Part shown: piece by piece, positions 27,595 to 37,022 of the stretch
How positions within the stretch are numbered: the stretch's first letter is position 1
Layout of the letters: every line of letters starts with the position of its first letter
Origin: Ferruginibacter lapsinanis
GTDB taxonomy: Bacteria; Bacteroidota; Bacteroidia; Chitinophagales; Chitinophagaceae
Reading direction: 5' to 3'
Length of the DNA stretch: 64,000 nt
Assembly: GCF_020783315.1 (NCBI RefSeq)
Contig: NZ_CP086063.1
Span: forward strand, 1,116,001-1,180,000
The notes under the pieces: model-generated
Told to the model about the DNA's origin: nothing
What the model saw: the letters and a program-made list of their open reading frames with translations, nothing else
Database searches by the model: none
Program-made: the position numbers and the translations under genes

Positions 27595-29085
27595 ATGAGC
27601 AGAAAAGTTTGTTATCTTTTTTTACCGCTAGTAGTTTTTTTTGCAAGCTGTTCTGTAAGCAAAAATTACAATCCCAATAAAAAGTTTTCTCCTCAGGAAT
27701 TACAGCAGGATTATAGCCTGCTTAGAAACATACTCGAAAAAAAACATCCTGCCATTTACTGGTATACGCCTAAGGATAGCATGAACTTTTATTTTGATAG
27801 CCTTTATCAAAATATTAAGGATTCTATGACAGAGCTTCAATTTGGTTGGAATGTGATTGCTCCGCTTACACAAAAATTAAGATGTGGGCATACTAGTTTT
27901 GGAATGAGCAAAGGTTGGTATAAATACATCAAGGATAAACAGATTCCCTCTTTTCCTCTGCATCTTAAAGTTTGGGGAGACACCATGGCATTAACGGTGA
28001 ACCTGAACAAAAAAGATTCGATCTTAAAAAGAGGAACATTGGTTACTTCAATCAACGGAGTGCGTAATCATGAACTTATACAGCAGATGTTTCAATATTT
28101 TCCGGTGGATGGTTATGCAAATAGCGCAAACTATGTGAGACTTAGCAGCAACTTTCCCTATTACCATAGAAATATTTTCGGAATATTTAAAAATTATCGG
28201 GTAGGCTATATTGATAGTGTGGGGAATGAAAGATCGGTTCTATTGCCCATGTATTTTGTGGTAGCAGATAGTTCAAAAAAAATAAAAAGAAATGCTTTAG
28301 CAAAAACACCGAGGTGGGTAGTTCGAAAAGAGCGAAGAGAAAGTGATCGGTCAATGATCATTGACACTTCAATCAATACAGCCATCATGACGTTGAATAC
28401 TTTTAGTACAGGAGGAGGGAGACATCTTCGGTCTTTTATGAAACGTTCTTTTAAAAAAATGAGGAAAGAAAAGATCAGAAACTTTGTACTGGATTTGAGG
28501 AACAATGGCGGCGGCGATATTGGGATGTATATTCTGCTAACCAGTTATTTAAGAAAAACAGCGTTTAAAGTCGCTGATACTGTATACATGCCTTCGAAAT
28601 ACCTTAGTCCTTATACAAGGTATATAAAACATGGCCTTATTTCGAACATTGGTATGTTTTTTTTAACAAAGAAACATCGTGACGGGAAATATCATTTTGG
28701 CTACTACGAAAGAAAGTGGTTTGCTCCTAAAAGAAAAAATCATTTTAACGGGAATGCATATGTGCTGATAAACGGCCCTACGTTTTCGGCTTCGACACTT
28801 GTGTGCAGTGCATTAAAAGGGCAAGACAATATAAAACTCGTAGGAGAAGAAACAGGTGGAGGATGGTATGGTAATAGTGGTGTAATGATTCCGGATATAA
28901 AACTACCTAACACAAAACTTCGGGTACGATTGCCATTGTTTAAACTAGTGCAATTCAATCATGTTTCACAAAAAGGAACGGGAATACCGCCAGATATTTA
29001 TATACCAACCAGCAGAGAGGCAATCATTAAAGGGGTTGATAAGAAAATGGAAGTGGTGAAAGAGCTGATTAGGAACAGGCAATAG
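27595..29085 (+). CDS. S41-family peptidase lipoprotein
   Basis: The ATG at 27595 (not the TTG at 27583) gives 496 residues with a lipoprotein signal ending FFASC. A tail-specific-protease-like core follows: NFVLDLRNNGGGDIGM, then LINGPTFSASTLVCSALKG with the candidate nucleophile Ser near residue 397, then LVGEETGGGWYGNSG. S41 enzymes are serine/lysine proteases acting in the periplasm; here a PDZ domain is not obvious. The last two codons and the TAG stop lie inside the first units of a perfect heptamer tandem array. Confidence 0.88.
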   Translation: MSRKVCYLFLPLVVFFASCSVSKNYNPNKKFSPQELQQDYSLLRNILEKKHPAIYWYTPKDSMNFYFDSLYQNIKDSMTELQFGWNVIAPLTQKLRCGHTSFGMSKGWYKYIKDKQIPSFPLHLKVWGDTMALTVNLNKKDSILKRGTLVTSINGVRNHELIQQMFQYFPVDGYANSANYVRLSSNFPYYHRNIFGIFKNYRVGYIDSVGNERSVLLPMYFVVADSSKKIKRNALAKTPRWVVRKERRESDRSMIIDTSINTAIMTLNTFSTGGGRHLRSFMKRSFKKMRKEKIRNFVLDLRNNGGGDIGMYILLTSYLRKTAFKVADTVYMPSKYLSPYTRYIKHGLISNIGMFFLTKKHRDGKYHFGYYERKWFAPKRKNHFNGNAYVLINGPTFSASTLVCSALKGQDNIKLVGEETGGGWYGNSGVMIPDIKLPNTKLRVRLPLFKLVQFNHVSQKGTGIPPDIYIPTSREAIIKGVDKKMEVVKELIRNRQ

Positions 29086-29139
29086 GCAATAGGCAATAGG
29101 CAATAGGCAATAGGCAATAGGCAATAGGCAATAGGCAAT
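29077..29139 (+). repeat. Nine perfect tandem copies of AGGCAAT
   Basis: The 7-base unit AGGCAAT is repeated nine times without error. The array begins inside the 3' end of the S41 protease gene and supplies its stop codon. Two degenerate units of the same kind (GAGCAAT) are at 29981-29990, beyond the next gene. Confidence 0.95.
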
Positions 29140-29166
29140 AATTTTTTTAATCAGTAAAGATATTTA

Positions 29167-29946
29167 CTATAACAACTTAAAACTGTCTGCATCTTTTCCA
29201 AAAGGGAATTTATTTCTTACCTGCTCAAGTTTTTCTTTTTGTAAGAGAGCCGTAAAAATATCTTCTTCATCAGCTTTGTGGTATATTGTTTCTCCTAATG
29301 GATCAATTATCATGCTGTCGCCACTATGATAAATATCATTGCCGTCATTACCAACTCTGTTCACACCAATAACATAACATTGGTTTTCAATGGCCCTTGC
29401 TATTAATAAACTTTTCCAGGCATGGCTCCTTATATTAGGCCAATTAGCAACATATATCAACACATCATATTCGGCTTCGGATTGCTGGCGGCCCCATACG
29501 GGGAAACGCAGATCATAACAAACCTGTAAATTTATTTTCCAGCCGTTCACAGAAGCGATCAATCTTTTATTTCCTGCTGTATAATGGTTGTCTTCTTTTC
29601 CGAAGGCAAATAAATGCCGTTTATCATACTGTCCGTATTGTCCGTTGGGGAGCATCCATATCAGGCGGTTAAAAAATTGTTCTCCTTCTTTTATAATTAA
29701 ACTCCCGGTAAGAATGCTGTTTTTTTTTCGACTGACCATCTTCATCCATTCTATTGTTGAGCCTTCCATCGTTTCTGCAAATAATTCCGGTTGCATGCTG
29801 AACCCGGTGGTAAACATTTCAGGTAAAACAACAATATTGGTTTTGTCAGAAATTGAATTGATCTTTTGTTCCAACATTTGCAGGTTAGACACTTTGTCTT
29901 GCCAATATAAATTTGTTTGTATGGTAGTAACAGCTAATGAAGACAT
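29167..29946 (-). CDS. Carbon-nitrogen hydrolase, omega-amidase (Nit2/YafV-like)
   Basis: Omega-amidase hydrolyses alpha-ketoglutaramate or ketosuccinamate made in methionine salvage and transamination. The 259-residue protein has the nitilase Glu-Lys-Cys triad in VLPEMFTTGFSM, DKRHLF and LQVCYDLRFPVW. The spacing DLRFPVWGR is typical of the YafV subgroup. It is a monocistronic gene lying between the AGGCAAT array and a weak related repeat at its start side. Confidence 0.9.
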   Translation of the reverse strand: MSSLAVTTIQTNLYWQDKVSNLQMLEQKINSISDKTNIVVLPEMFTTGFSMQPELFAETMEGSTIEWMKMVSRKKNSILTGSLIIKEGEQFFNRLIWMLPNGQYGQYDKRHLFAFGKEDNHYTAGNKRLIASVNGWKINLQVCYDLRFPVWGRQQSEAEYDVLIYVANWPNIRSHAWKSLLIARAIENQCYVIGVNRVGNDGNDIYHSGDSMIIDPLGETIYHKADEEDIFTALLQKEKLEQVRNKFPFGKDADSFKLL

Positions 29947-30041
29947 TGCTTTAAATTATAAGTAAATTTACAATAATTCAATGAGCAATAGGATGGGAGA
30001 TATTTAAAGGTCAGCAATTGTTAACAATGTAAATTTGCAAA

Positions 30042-30515
30042 ATGTCAGAAGAATTGTCAATCATAAACGGAAATAAAGAAGAAGCGTATCAGTCTATTTT
30101 GCCACAAATAAAGGCTTTGATAGAAGGAGAGCCTGACCTGGTTGCTAACTTAGCCAATATAACTGCGGCATTGAAAGAGCAGTTTAAATGGCTGTGGATT
30201 GGGTTTTATTTAGTGAAAGATGATGAGCTGGTGCTGGGGCCATTTCAGGGTCCGATTGCATGTACCCGTATACGTTATGGTAAAGGCGTTTGCGGCACCA
30301 GCTGGCAAAAAGCAGAAACATTGATAGTGCCTGATGTAGAAAAATTTCCCGGACATATAGCCTGCAGCAGTTTATCCCGATCAGAAATTGTTGTGCCAAT
30401 CGTCAGAAATAACAAAGTAGTTGGCGTATTAGATGTTGATAGTGAGTTATTGGATCAGTTTGATGAGGTAGATAAAATGTATTTGGAAAAGGTCGTAGCA
30501 GAGATTAGATTTTAG
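30042..30515 (+). CDS. GAF-domain free methionine-(R)-sulfoxide reductase
   Basis: fRMsr reduces free Met-R-sulfoxide using Cys thiols within a GAF domain. The 157-residue length matches. All three Cys expected of the active family are present: Cys74 (PIACTRI), Cys84 (GVCGTSWQ) and Cys108 (HIACSS). WIGFYLVKDDELVLGPFQGP is the family signature. TAAATTTG at 30030-30037 could be a -7 box only 4 bases from the ATG. The 3' end overlaps the convergent glycosylase gene by 11 bases. Confidence 0.93.
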   Translation: MSEELSIINGNKEEAYQSILPQIKALIEGEPDLVANLANITAALKEQFKWLWIGFYLVKDDELVLGPFQGPIACTRIRYGKGVCGTSWQKAETLIVPDVEKFPGHIACSSLSRSEIVVPIVRNNKVVGVLDVDSELLDQFDEVDKMYLEKVVAEIRF

Positions 30516-31113
30516 GAGTGTTATCCTTCCACCCCCATAAATACCTGCAGGCGTAGGTTCTGTAAGGACTCCATTTGGCAGAAACCTGTATCATCTTTTC
30601 TCTGAAAGCTTTTTTGTCGATTGTATCCAGTTTATATAATTTGGCAATGCTTTGTTGAATACCCAGATCGTCCAGGGCAAAAACATCTTCTCTTCCTAAA
30701 GTAAACATTAAGATCATTTCTACGGTCCACTGCCCAACGCCTTTGATTCGAGATAGATATTGTATCAATTCTTCATTGCCCATCTTATATAATCGGGCGT
30801 CAGTTATTTTTTCATCAATAAAAAACTGGCAAACATTTTTTACATAATTGGTTTTTGCGTTACTCAAACCAATGCCACGAAGAGTATCAAAGGGGGTGTC
30901 AATAACCTGCTGTGGCGTTGGTTTTTTCCCTCCATACAGATCTAAAAATCTTTTACAAATAACGGCAGCTACTTTAGTACTTAGTTGCTGGCTGATGATG
31001 GATGCACACAATTCCAGGTACACATTCTTTTTCTTTGCAACAACATGCGGCTTTTGTAAGTCGATTATTTTTTTTAATTTTTTGTCTTTGCTAAGATGGA
31101 TGATATGTTGCAT
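30505..31113 (-). CDS. AlkA/HhH-GPD family DNA-3-methyladenine glycosylase II
   Basis: The 202-residue protein is an HhH-GPD glycosylase without the N-terminal TBP-like domain of E. coli AlkA. The hairpin is RIKGVGQWTVEM (122-133) and the catalytic Asp is in FALDDLGIQ (148 or 149). No Fe-S cluster Cys set is present, which argues against an endonuclease III role. It removes alkylated bases. It is the last gene of the leftward rlmD-to-alkA run and starts 7 bases after the cysS stop. The window also holds a Tag-type enzyme, giving two independent alkylation glycosylases. Confidence 0.9.
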   Translation of the reverse strand: MQHIIHLSKDKKLKKIIDLQKPHVVAKKKNVYLELCASIISQQLSTKVAAVICKRFLDLYGGKKPTPQQVIDTPFDTLRGIGLSNAKTNYVKNVCQFFIDEKITDARLYKMGNEELIQYLSRIKGVGQWTVEMILMFTLGREDVFALDDLGIQQSIAKLYKLDTIDKKAFREKMIQVSAKWSPYRTYACRYLWGWKDNTPKI

Positions 31114-31120
31114 AAAATGA

Positions 31121-32611
31121 TTATTTTATTGTCCAACTTGTTTCACCGCTTTTATCATCTTTCAGATCAATACCTAAACTGCCTAATTGAATTCTTATTT
31201 TATCAGAAGTAGCATAATCCTTTTTTGCTTTAGCTTCTTTTCTGATATCAACCAACAATTGCATAATGCCATCCAGTTTTTCATTATTATCAGATGCAGG
31301 ATTATGCAATCCCAGGATATCTTCTAAATAGGTTGCGAAAGAATTTTTAAGCAGTGTTAATGTTGATGCGGAAATAGCATCAGCAGCAATATGTCCATCT
31401 TTCAGAGAATTGATAACAGGAGCCAGATCAAATAGATTCGCAATAACTTTTGCTGTATTCATATCGTCGTCCATAAATTCCTGTAACTCATTTACAGATA
31501 CAATGATCTTAGCATCCAGTTCTTTGTCGGCAGCTTCTGCATTGCCGGTTATTGGCAATTTATTTAATACCTCGTATGCTTCCCATAGTCGTTTGAAAGC
31601 CTTTTCGCTTCCCTCCAATGCAGTACTACTGAAGTCTAGTGTGCTGCGGTAATGACTTTGTAAAATAAAGAACCTCACTGTCATCGGACTGAAAGCCTGG
31701 GTTAACAATGGATGATTGCCACTAAATAATTCTGTTAGTTTGATCACGTTATTATAACTTTTTCCCATCTTCTTACCATTGATGGTAATCATGTTATTAT
31801 GCATCCAGTATTTGGCCGGGGTATGATGGTTGCAGATAGTGCTTTGTGCAATTTCACTTTCATGATGGGGGAATTGCAGATCCATTCCACCTCCGTGTAT
31901 ATCAAACTCTGCACCTAAATATTTAGTGGCCATTGCAGAACATTCAATATGCCATCCCGGGAAACCATCTCCCCATGGGCTTTTCCAGCGCATGATATGT
32001 TCAGGTGCTGCATTTTTCCATAGAGCAAAATCGGCACGATCTCTTTTTTCTTCCTGTCCGTCCAACTCTCTGGTAGTTTCGAGCAGATCTTCTATAACCC
32101 TTCCGCTTAGTTTTCCGTAATCATGTGTAGCGGCATATTTTTTCACATCAAAATATACAGATCCATTTACTTCGTACGCATACCCGGCTTTAATAATTTC
32201 TTCGATCATGTTCAATTGCTCAACAATATGCCCGGTTGCAGTTGGTTCTATGCTTGGTTCAATACAGTTAAATTCCTTCATAGCCCAATGAAACAGGTTG
32301 GTATATTTTTGCACCAACTCCATTGGTTCCAATTTTTCTAAGATTGCTTTTTTGCCTACTTTATCTTCAGCTTCTCTGCCCTCTTCTTCAAAATGCCCGG
32401 CATCTGTAATGTTGCGAACATATCTAACCTTATTGCCTTTATATGTGAGGTAACGATATACAACATCAAAAGTGATATATGGTCTTGCATGGCCTAAATG
32501 ACTTTCGCCACTTACGGTAGGGCCACATACATACATACCTACATGCCCGGGGGTTATAGAAACAAATTCTTCTTTCTGACGAGTATACGAGTTATATATT
32601 TTTAGCGGCAT
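31121..32611 (-). CDS. cysS: Cysteinyl-tRNA synthetase
   Basis: CysS charges tRNA-Cys. The ATG at 32611 gives 496 residues and the normal N-terminus [14 protein letters not shown]; the frame extends 10 codons upstream from another possible start. Class I motifs are HLGH (38-41) and KMGKS. The zinc ligands are Cys29, the WHIECS Cys and His in FPHHESE. The C-terminal DALR/anticodon region is present. Neighbours are an EEP phosphatase upstream (75 bases) and the glycosylase downstream. Confidence 0.97.
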   Translation of the reverse strand: MPLKIYNSYTRQKEEFVSITPGHVGMYVCGPTVSGESHLGHARPYITFDVVYRYLTYKGNKVRYVRNITDAGHFEEEGREAEDKVGKKAILEKLEPMELVQKYTNLFHWAMKEFNCIEPSIEPTATGHIVEQLNMIEEIIKAGYAYEVNGSVYFDVKKYAATHDYGKLSGRVIEDLLETTRELDGQEEKRDRADFALWKNAAPEHIMRWKSPWGDGFPGWHIECSAMATKYLGAEFDIHGGGMDLQFPHHESEIAQSTICNHHTPAKYWMHNNMITINGKKMGKSYNNVIKLTELFSGNHPLLTQAFSPMTVRFFILQSHYRSTLDFSSTALEGSEKAFKRLWEAYEVLNKLPITGNAEAADKELDAKIIVSVNELQEFMDDDMNTAKVIANLFDLAPVINSLKDGHIAADAISASTLTLLKNSFATYLEDILGLHNPASDNNEKLDGIMQLLVDIRKEAKAKKDYATSDKIRIQLGSLGIDLKDDKSGETSWTIK

Positions 32612-32686
32612 AAACTTTTTGTTACAAATAATTGGTTGCAAATTACAAATTGCAGGCGAAACAATGGAGATAAAGTAAATATGTGT

Positions 32687-33820
32687 TTACTCTTTTTCTA
32701 CCGCAATATCAGCTATAATAGGGAAATGGTCACTCAGTTTTCTGGCAATACGAGTAAACTGCAGCACGTCAAATTTTTCATCAACAAAAATATTATCAAT
32801 ACGCAGGTTGGGAGCTATACCACTAAAGGTTCTGCCAATGCCACTTCCTTTTTCTACGAAGGCATTTTGGAGGTTTTTCCCAATAGTTTCATAAGCGTAT
32901 GAGTTGGGAACATCATTAAAATCGCCGCATACTATCATTGGATAAGGGCTTTTGTCCATTTCTTCACGTATCCAGTCGGCTTGTTTTTTTCTATTGATAA
33001 AACCATTTTTCATTTTACTGATGATGGTTCTTGATTTTTCGATATTCTTGGCTTGCTCCTGTAAAGATTCATCTATGTAGCGGAAGTTTTCTTTAGAAAA
33101 GCGTAAAGATTGCAGGTGTATATTAAAAATACGGAAAGTGTCGTTTCCTTTTACGATATCCGAATATTGAAAGGTAGAATTATAATTGTAGGGATTGTGT
33201 GAAATGAGTTTCTTTTTGATGATAGGATATCTGGATAGTATTAATGTGCCAAAATGCATGTTTAAACCAAACCAGTTCTCTGTATTATCATAAGCGTAAT
33301 GGTGATATGGAAATCCCAGTCTTCCGAGTATAGTATCTAATTGTAAAAAACTTTTACCGGTACTATCACTACAAACCACTTCCTGAAAGCAGGCAATATC
33401 GGGCATGTTTTCGTTGATCAGGTCGGTCATTTGATAAAATACCTTGTGCGTTTTTTTAAAATTAAGCACATCGAATTGTGCCACATTCCAACTCATAATG
33501 CGTATCGCACCTTTTTCTTTTTGTTTGGAAAAACTTACCGGTAAGCGAAAAGGAATAATATTTGTAACAAATTGCCAGGATATTGCGATAGTGACTACAG
33601 AGATGATGATCCATCTCGGTTTCACAAATAACCAGAAAAGAATGAATAAGACCAACAAAGCAAAAAAGTAAAATGCCGCTACATTTAAAAATCCAAAAAC
33701 CCACCAACGATCTGCGTTCAGCCATTTAGAATAACAGCCTGCCATAAAGAATAACGCCACAATAATATTGGTGACAATAAAAAAACTTTTGGTTAGTCTG
33801 CGGAAAAGACTTTTAGACAT
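32687..33820 (-). CDS. Membrane-anchored endonuclease/exonuclease/phosphatase (EEP) family protein
   Basis: The 377-residue protein has three N-terminal membrane helices (about 14-30, 40-65, 68-90). An EEP domain follows, with IRIMSWNVAQFD, the catalytic Glu in CFQEVVCS, VCGDFNDVPNS and the final SDHFPIIADI. This family includes nucleases, sphingomyelinases and phosphoinositide phosphatases. The active site faces the periplasm or outside if topology is as drawn. The substrate is unknown. It lies in the rlmD-rhomboid-cysS run. Confidence 0.88.
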   Translation of the reverse strand: MSKSLFRRLTKSFFIVTNIIVALFFMAGCYSKWLNADRWWVFGFLNVAAFYFFALLVLFILFWLFVKPRWIIISVVTIAISWQFVTNIIPFRLPVSFSKQKEKGAIRIMSWNVAQFDVLNFKKTHKVFYQMTDLINENMPDIACFQEVVCSDSTGKSFLQLDTILGRLGFPYHHYAYDNTENWFGLNMHFGTLILSRYPIIKKKLISHNPYNYNSTFQYSDIVKGNDTFRIFNIHLQSLRFSKENFRYIDESLQEQAKNIEKSRTIISKMKNGFINRKKQADWIREEMDKSPYPMIVCGDFNDVPNSYAYETIGKNLQNAFVEKGSGIGRTFSGIAPNLRIDNIFVDEKFDVLQFTRIARKLSDHFPIIADIAVEKE

Positions 33821-33870
33821 ATTGTAAAGATAAAGTTTACTGCTGAAAATATTTCAACAGGCGATGTACA

Positions 33871-34803
33871 CTATATATCTTCTTCAGCAGCTCTTTTTAA
33901 AATATTCTTTTCTTCATCGGTAAGAAAATGATATCCTTTTTGATTGATCTTGTCCAGAATTTCGTCTACTCTTTGTTGGGTAAGATTGGCTGTTTTTTTA
34001 TACGGAGTTCGTCCTTGAGAATTGTAAAATATTTTTTCTTTTGCCGACATCTCATTTTTATTCGGATTGAATAAATTCATGAACCAGTTATATAAATTAT
34101 TCATCCAGGTGCTTCCGTCCTTTCCTTTACGCATAAAATAGATGAATAAAAACCCGGCAAGGCCTCCACCTAAATGAGACAAACTGTATGCGGCGCTCAT
34201 GCTGGCAACTCCGGCAAAGTCTATCAAAACATATACTAATGTTAACACCCAGATAGGAATGCCGCCATTCAAATTTCTGAAAAAACGATAGCCGGGAACA
34301 AGTGTTGTAGTTGCTACAGCTACGGCCATTACAGCAGCATTACCTCCCAAAAGTGAAGATTCGTTAATAAGCGGTCTCAAAGGAGGTAATAAATAATTCG
34401 ACAAAACAAAAACAATGGCTCCTGCAAGTCCGCCATAAATATAGATCGGAATTAACTTTCTGTTTCCTGTCAATTCCTGTAAAATAAAACCAAATGCCCA
34501 CAGCCAAAGCATATTACTTAAGATATGCATTATTTGTGTATGGCTGAACATGTATGTTAAAATGGTCCAGGGTCTTCCGCTCAATTTGGTGAGCTGTGCC
34601 GGCATTTCAAAATATTGTAATACCTGTGTTTGAAAAACTAATTCAGGAGATTCAAAAACAAAATAAATAACCTTAATGGTAAGTAATAGCAGAAAAAAAA
34701 TAATGTTAAGGGTTAATGCACCAACCAATGCATTCCCATCCTGTCCAAGCGTTAGTCTGGTTCTTGGTTTTTTATAATCTGAATATCTATCTGATTCTCC
34801 CAT
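33871..34803 (-). CDS. Rhomboid-family protein lacking the catalytic serine (probable pseudoprotease)
   Basis: The 310-residue protein has a rhomboid fold of six or more membrane helices (about 28-240). A soluble C-terminal tail follows that ends in a segment like a small conserved Bacteroidota domain (EKIFYNSQGRTPYKK...). Helix 2 keeps His93 and Asn97 (HILSN) and helix 6 keeps His210 (LSHLGG). The GxSG loop, however, reads GGNAAV at 153-158, with Asn155 where the nucleophile Ser should be. The neighbouring rhomboid has an intact GASG. It therefore probably binds membrane substrates without cleaving them, or partners the active copy. Confidence 0.88.
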   Translation of the reverse strand: MGESDRYSDYKKPRTRLTLGQDGNALVGALTLNIIFFLLLLTIKVIYFVFESPELVFQTQVLQYFEMPAQLTKLSGRPWTILTYMFSHTQIMHILSNMLWLWAFGFILQELTGNRKLIPIYIYGGLAGAIVFVLSNYLLPPLRPLINESSLLGGNAAVMAVAVATTTLVPGYRFFRNLNGGIPIWVLTLVYVLIDFAGVASMSAAYSLSHLGGGLAGFLFIYFMRKGKDGSTWMNNLYNWFMNLFNPNKNEMSAKEKIFYNSQGRTPYKKTANLTQQRVDEILDKINQKGYHFLTDEEKNILKRAAEEDI

Positions 34804-34849
34804 GTATATACAAATCTACAAATACACTATGATAATAGCTGTTAAGAAT

Positions 34850-35470
34850 TTAGTAAAACGTTTTTCGGTTTGTTTTGTTCCAGATCAACACTAAAATAAA
34901 ACCCATAACCAAACCACCTAAATGCGCAAAGTGGCCGATATTATCAGTACCACCAGGATGAAATCCTCCAAACAAATCAATGCCGGCCATTATAAAAACC
35001 ATATACTTTGCTTTGATTGGAACCGGAATAAAAAACATCATCAATTCTGTATTGGGAAACAGGTAGGCAAATGCAGCAAATACACCCATAATAGCACCTG
35101 ATGCTCCAAGAGACGGAGCATCTTTTACCAAAAGCATTTGTGCAATGCCGGCAGCCAATCCGCATACCAGGTAAAAGATCAGGAATTTTTTTGGTCCCCA
35201 AACTCTTTCGAGCCAAACGCCAAAAGTATACAGGGTAAACATATTAAAAAGAATATGCATGATACTGCCGTGGGCAAACATACAGGTTACCAGTTGGTAA
35301 GGCTTGAATAAGCCCGAGTTGTAAGGAAACAATACCAGGTTTTCTGTTATTCTGTAATCATCACCATCGAGAAATAATTGCAATAGAAAAACCAGTACAT
35401 TAATAATAATTAAATTCAAGACAATAGGTGTTGTCTTTTGAAATGAATTGCCTGGACTACGATAAGCCAT
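34850..35470 (-). CDS. Rhomboid family intramembrane serine protease
   Basis: The 206-residue protein is a compact six-helix rhomboid. The catalytic dyad is Ser124 (GASG, 122-125) and His183 (HFAHLGG), with His72 and Asn76 of the oxyanion region (HGSIMHILFN). Rhomboids cut transmembrane substrates within the inner membrane. It begins 21 bases after rlmD and precedes the Ser-less rhomboid by 46 bases, so active and inactive copies are probably made from one transcript. Confidence 0.93.
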   Translation of the reverse strand: MAYRSPGNSFQKTTPIVLNLIIINVLVFLLQLFLDGDDYRITENLVLFPYNSGLFKPYQLVTCMFAHGSIMHILFNMFTLYTFGVWLERVWGPKKFLIFYLVCGLAAGIAQMLLVKDAPSLGASGAIMGVFAAFAYLFPNTELMMFFIPVPIKAKYMVFIMAGIDLFGGFHPGGTDNIGHFAHLGGLVMGFILVLIWNKTNRKTFY

Positions 35471-35491
35471 AAGTGTTGTTTATAATAAGAT

Positions 35492-36892
35492 TTATTTTAA
35501 AGTAAGCAGCACCACACACTCAATATGGTGTGTATGCGGAAACATATCTACCGGTTGAATTTTTTCTACTGTGTATTTTTCACTTAACAGGCCGATATCC
35601 CTTGCCTGTGTGGCTGTATTGCAGCTTACATACACAATTTTTGGGGCTGCAATCTCCAGCAGTTTGGCGGTAAGTTTTTCGTGCATACCTGCCCGTGGGG
35701 GGTCGGTTATGATCACATCAGGCCTACCATGTTTAGCAAAAAAAGTATCGTCACAGATCTTTATCACATCACCGGCAAAAAAATCTGCATGGGTAATGTT
35801 ATTTAGGGCCGCATTTTCTTTAGCATCTTCAATTGCTTCAGCAATTACTTCTACGCCAATTACTTTCTTTGCATATTTACTTACAAAAATACCGATACTG
35901 CCTGTGCCGCAATAGAGATCGTATACTGTTTCTGAACCCGTTAATCCAGCGAAATCTCTTGTGATGGTATATAGTTTTTCAGCCTGTTTTGTATTTGTTT
36001 GAAAAAAAGATTTTGGTCCTATTTTAAAAGTGAACTCTTCAAGTTTTTCTGCGGCATACCCCTTCCCGAAATACACCTGTGGCGTTAGGTCGTAAATACT
36101 ATCATTCCATTTGGTGTTGATGGTATACAACAAAGTTGTAATAGATGGAACTTTCAGTAAAAGGTGATCCAGTAATTTTTTTGTTTCTATTTCATCTTCA
36201 TAACCCAAACAAATATTTACCATCAGTTCGCCGGTGGAGCATAACCTGATAATAATATTGCGAAGCCAGCCGGTATGTTGCCTGATATCGTAATAAGTGT
36301 AATTATTTTCTTTGGCAAAATCTCTTACACTGTTACGGATAGTGTTATTTACATCATCCATTAAATAACATTCCTGTATATCGATGATCTTATCAAAAAT
36401 TCTGGGTACATGAAAACCAAGTGCATTTTCCTGAGGTAAAATACCATCACCTTTAATTTCCTTTTCTGTCAGATATCTTTTGTTGCTGAAAGTGAATTCC
36501 AGTTTATTGCGGTAGTGCTGGGTGCTATCGGCACCAACGATCGGCAACATTTCAGGTAATTCAACTTTACCGATTCGTCTGAAATTCTGGGCAACCTCCT
36601 GCTGTTTATATTCCAGTTGCTTTTGATAAGGCAACATTTGCCATTTGCAACCACCACAAATTCCAAAATGCTGGCAAAAAGGTTCCACCCTTTCTTTCGA
36701 ATAATGATGAATGTGAGTAGCTTTTCCTTCGGCCCAGTCCTTTTTGTTTTTGGAAACAAAAACATCGGCAATGTCTCCCGGAACAGCCCCTTCAATGAAA
36801 ATAACCTTGCCATCTTGTTTAGCAAGAGATTTTCCTTCTGCAGCGTACCCGGTAACTTCAATTTTTTCCAGTAAATATTTTTTTCTTTTCAC
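35492..36892 (-). CDS. rlmD: 23S rRNA (uracil-C5)-methyltransferase, RlmD/TrmA family
   Basis: RlmD-type enzymes methylate U1939 of 23S rRNA using SAM. The 466-residue protein has an N-terminal TRAM domain (about 5-60). A 4Fe-4S site follows with Cys73, Cys79 and Cys82 (FCQHFGICGGC), and then the SAM-binding domain (DLYCGTGSIGIF). DPPRAGMH and the catalytic Cys424 (VSCNTATQ) are intact. The start is GTG at 36892. It heads the leftward run of six genes. RlmCD versus RlmD specificity cannot be decided from sequence. Confidence 0.93.
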   Translation of the reverse strand: MKRKKYLLEKIEVTGYAAEGKSLAKQDGKVIFIEGAVPGDIADVFVSKNKKDWAEGKATHIHHYSKERVEPFCQHFGICGGCKWQMLPYQKQLEYKQQEVAQNFRRIGKVELPEMLPIVGADSTQHYRNKLEFTFSNKRYLTEKEIKGDGILPQENALGFHVPRIFDKIIDIQECYLMDDVNNTIRNSVRDFAKENNYTYYDIRQHTGWLRNIIIRLCSTGELMVNICLGYEDEIETKKLLDHLLLKVPSITTLLYTINTKWNDSIYDLTPQVYFGKGYAAEKLEEFTFKIGPKSFFQTNTKQAEKLYTITRDFAGLTGSETVYDLYCGTGSIGIFVSKYAKKVIGVEVIAEAIEDAKENAALNNITHADFFAGDVIKICDDTFFAKHGRPDVIITDPPRAGMHEKLTAKLLEIAAPKIVYVSCNTATQARDIGLLSEKYTVEKIQPVDMFPHTHHIECVVLLTLK

Positions 36893-37022
36893 AGCAGCAA
36901 AAGTAATCTATATCTACTCTAAAAAATATGTTAATGAAATGTAATTGTTAGCGGCTCCATCTTGCCGAAAGCATACAATAACCATCCATTTTAAATACTT
37001 TTGTCTTACTCTATTTAAGAAA

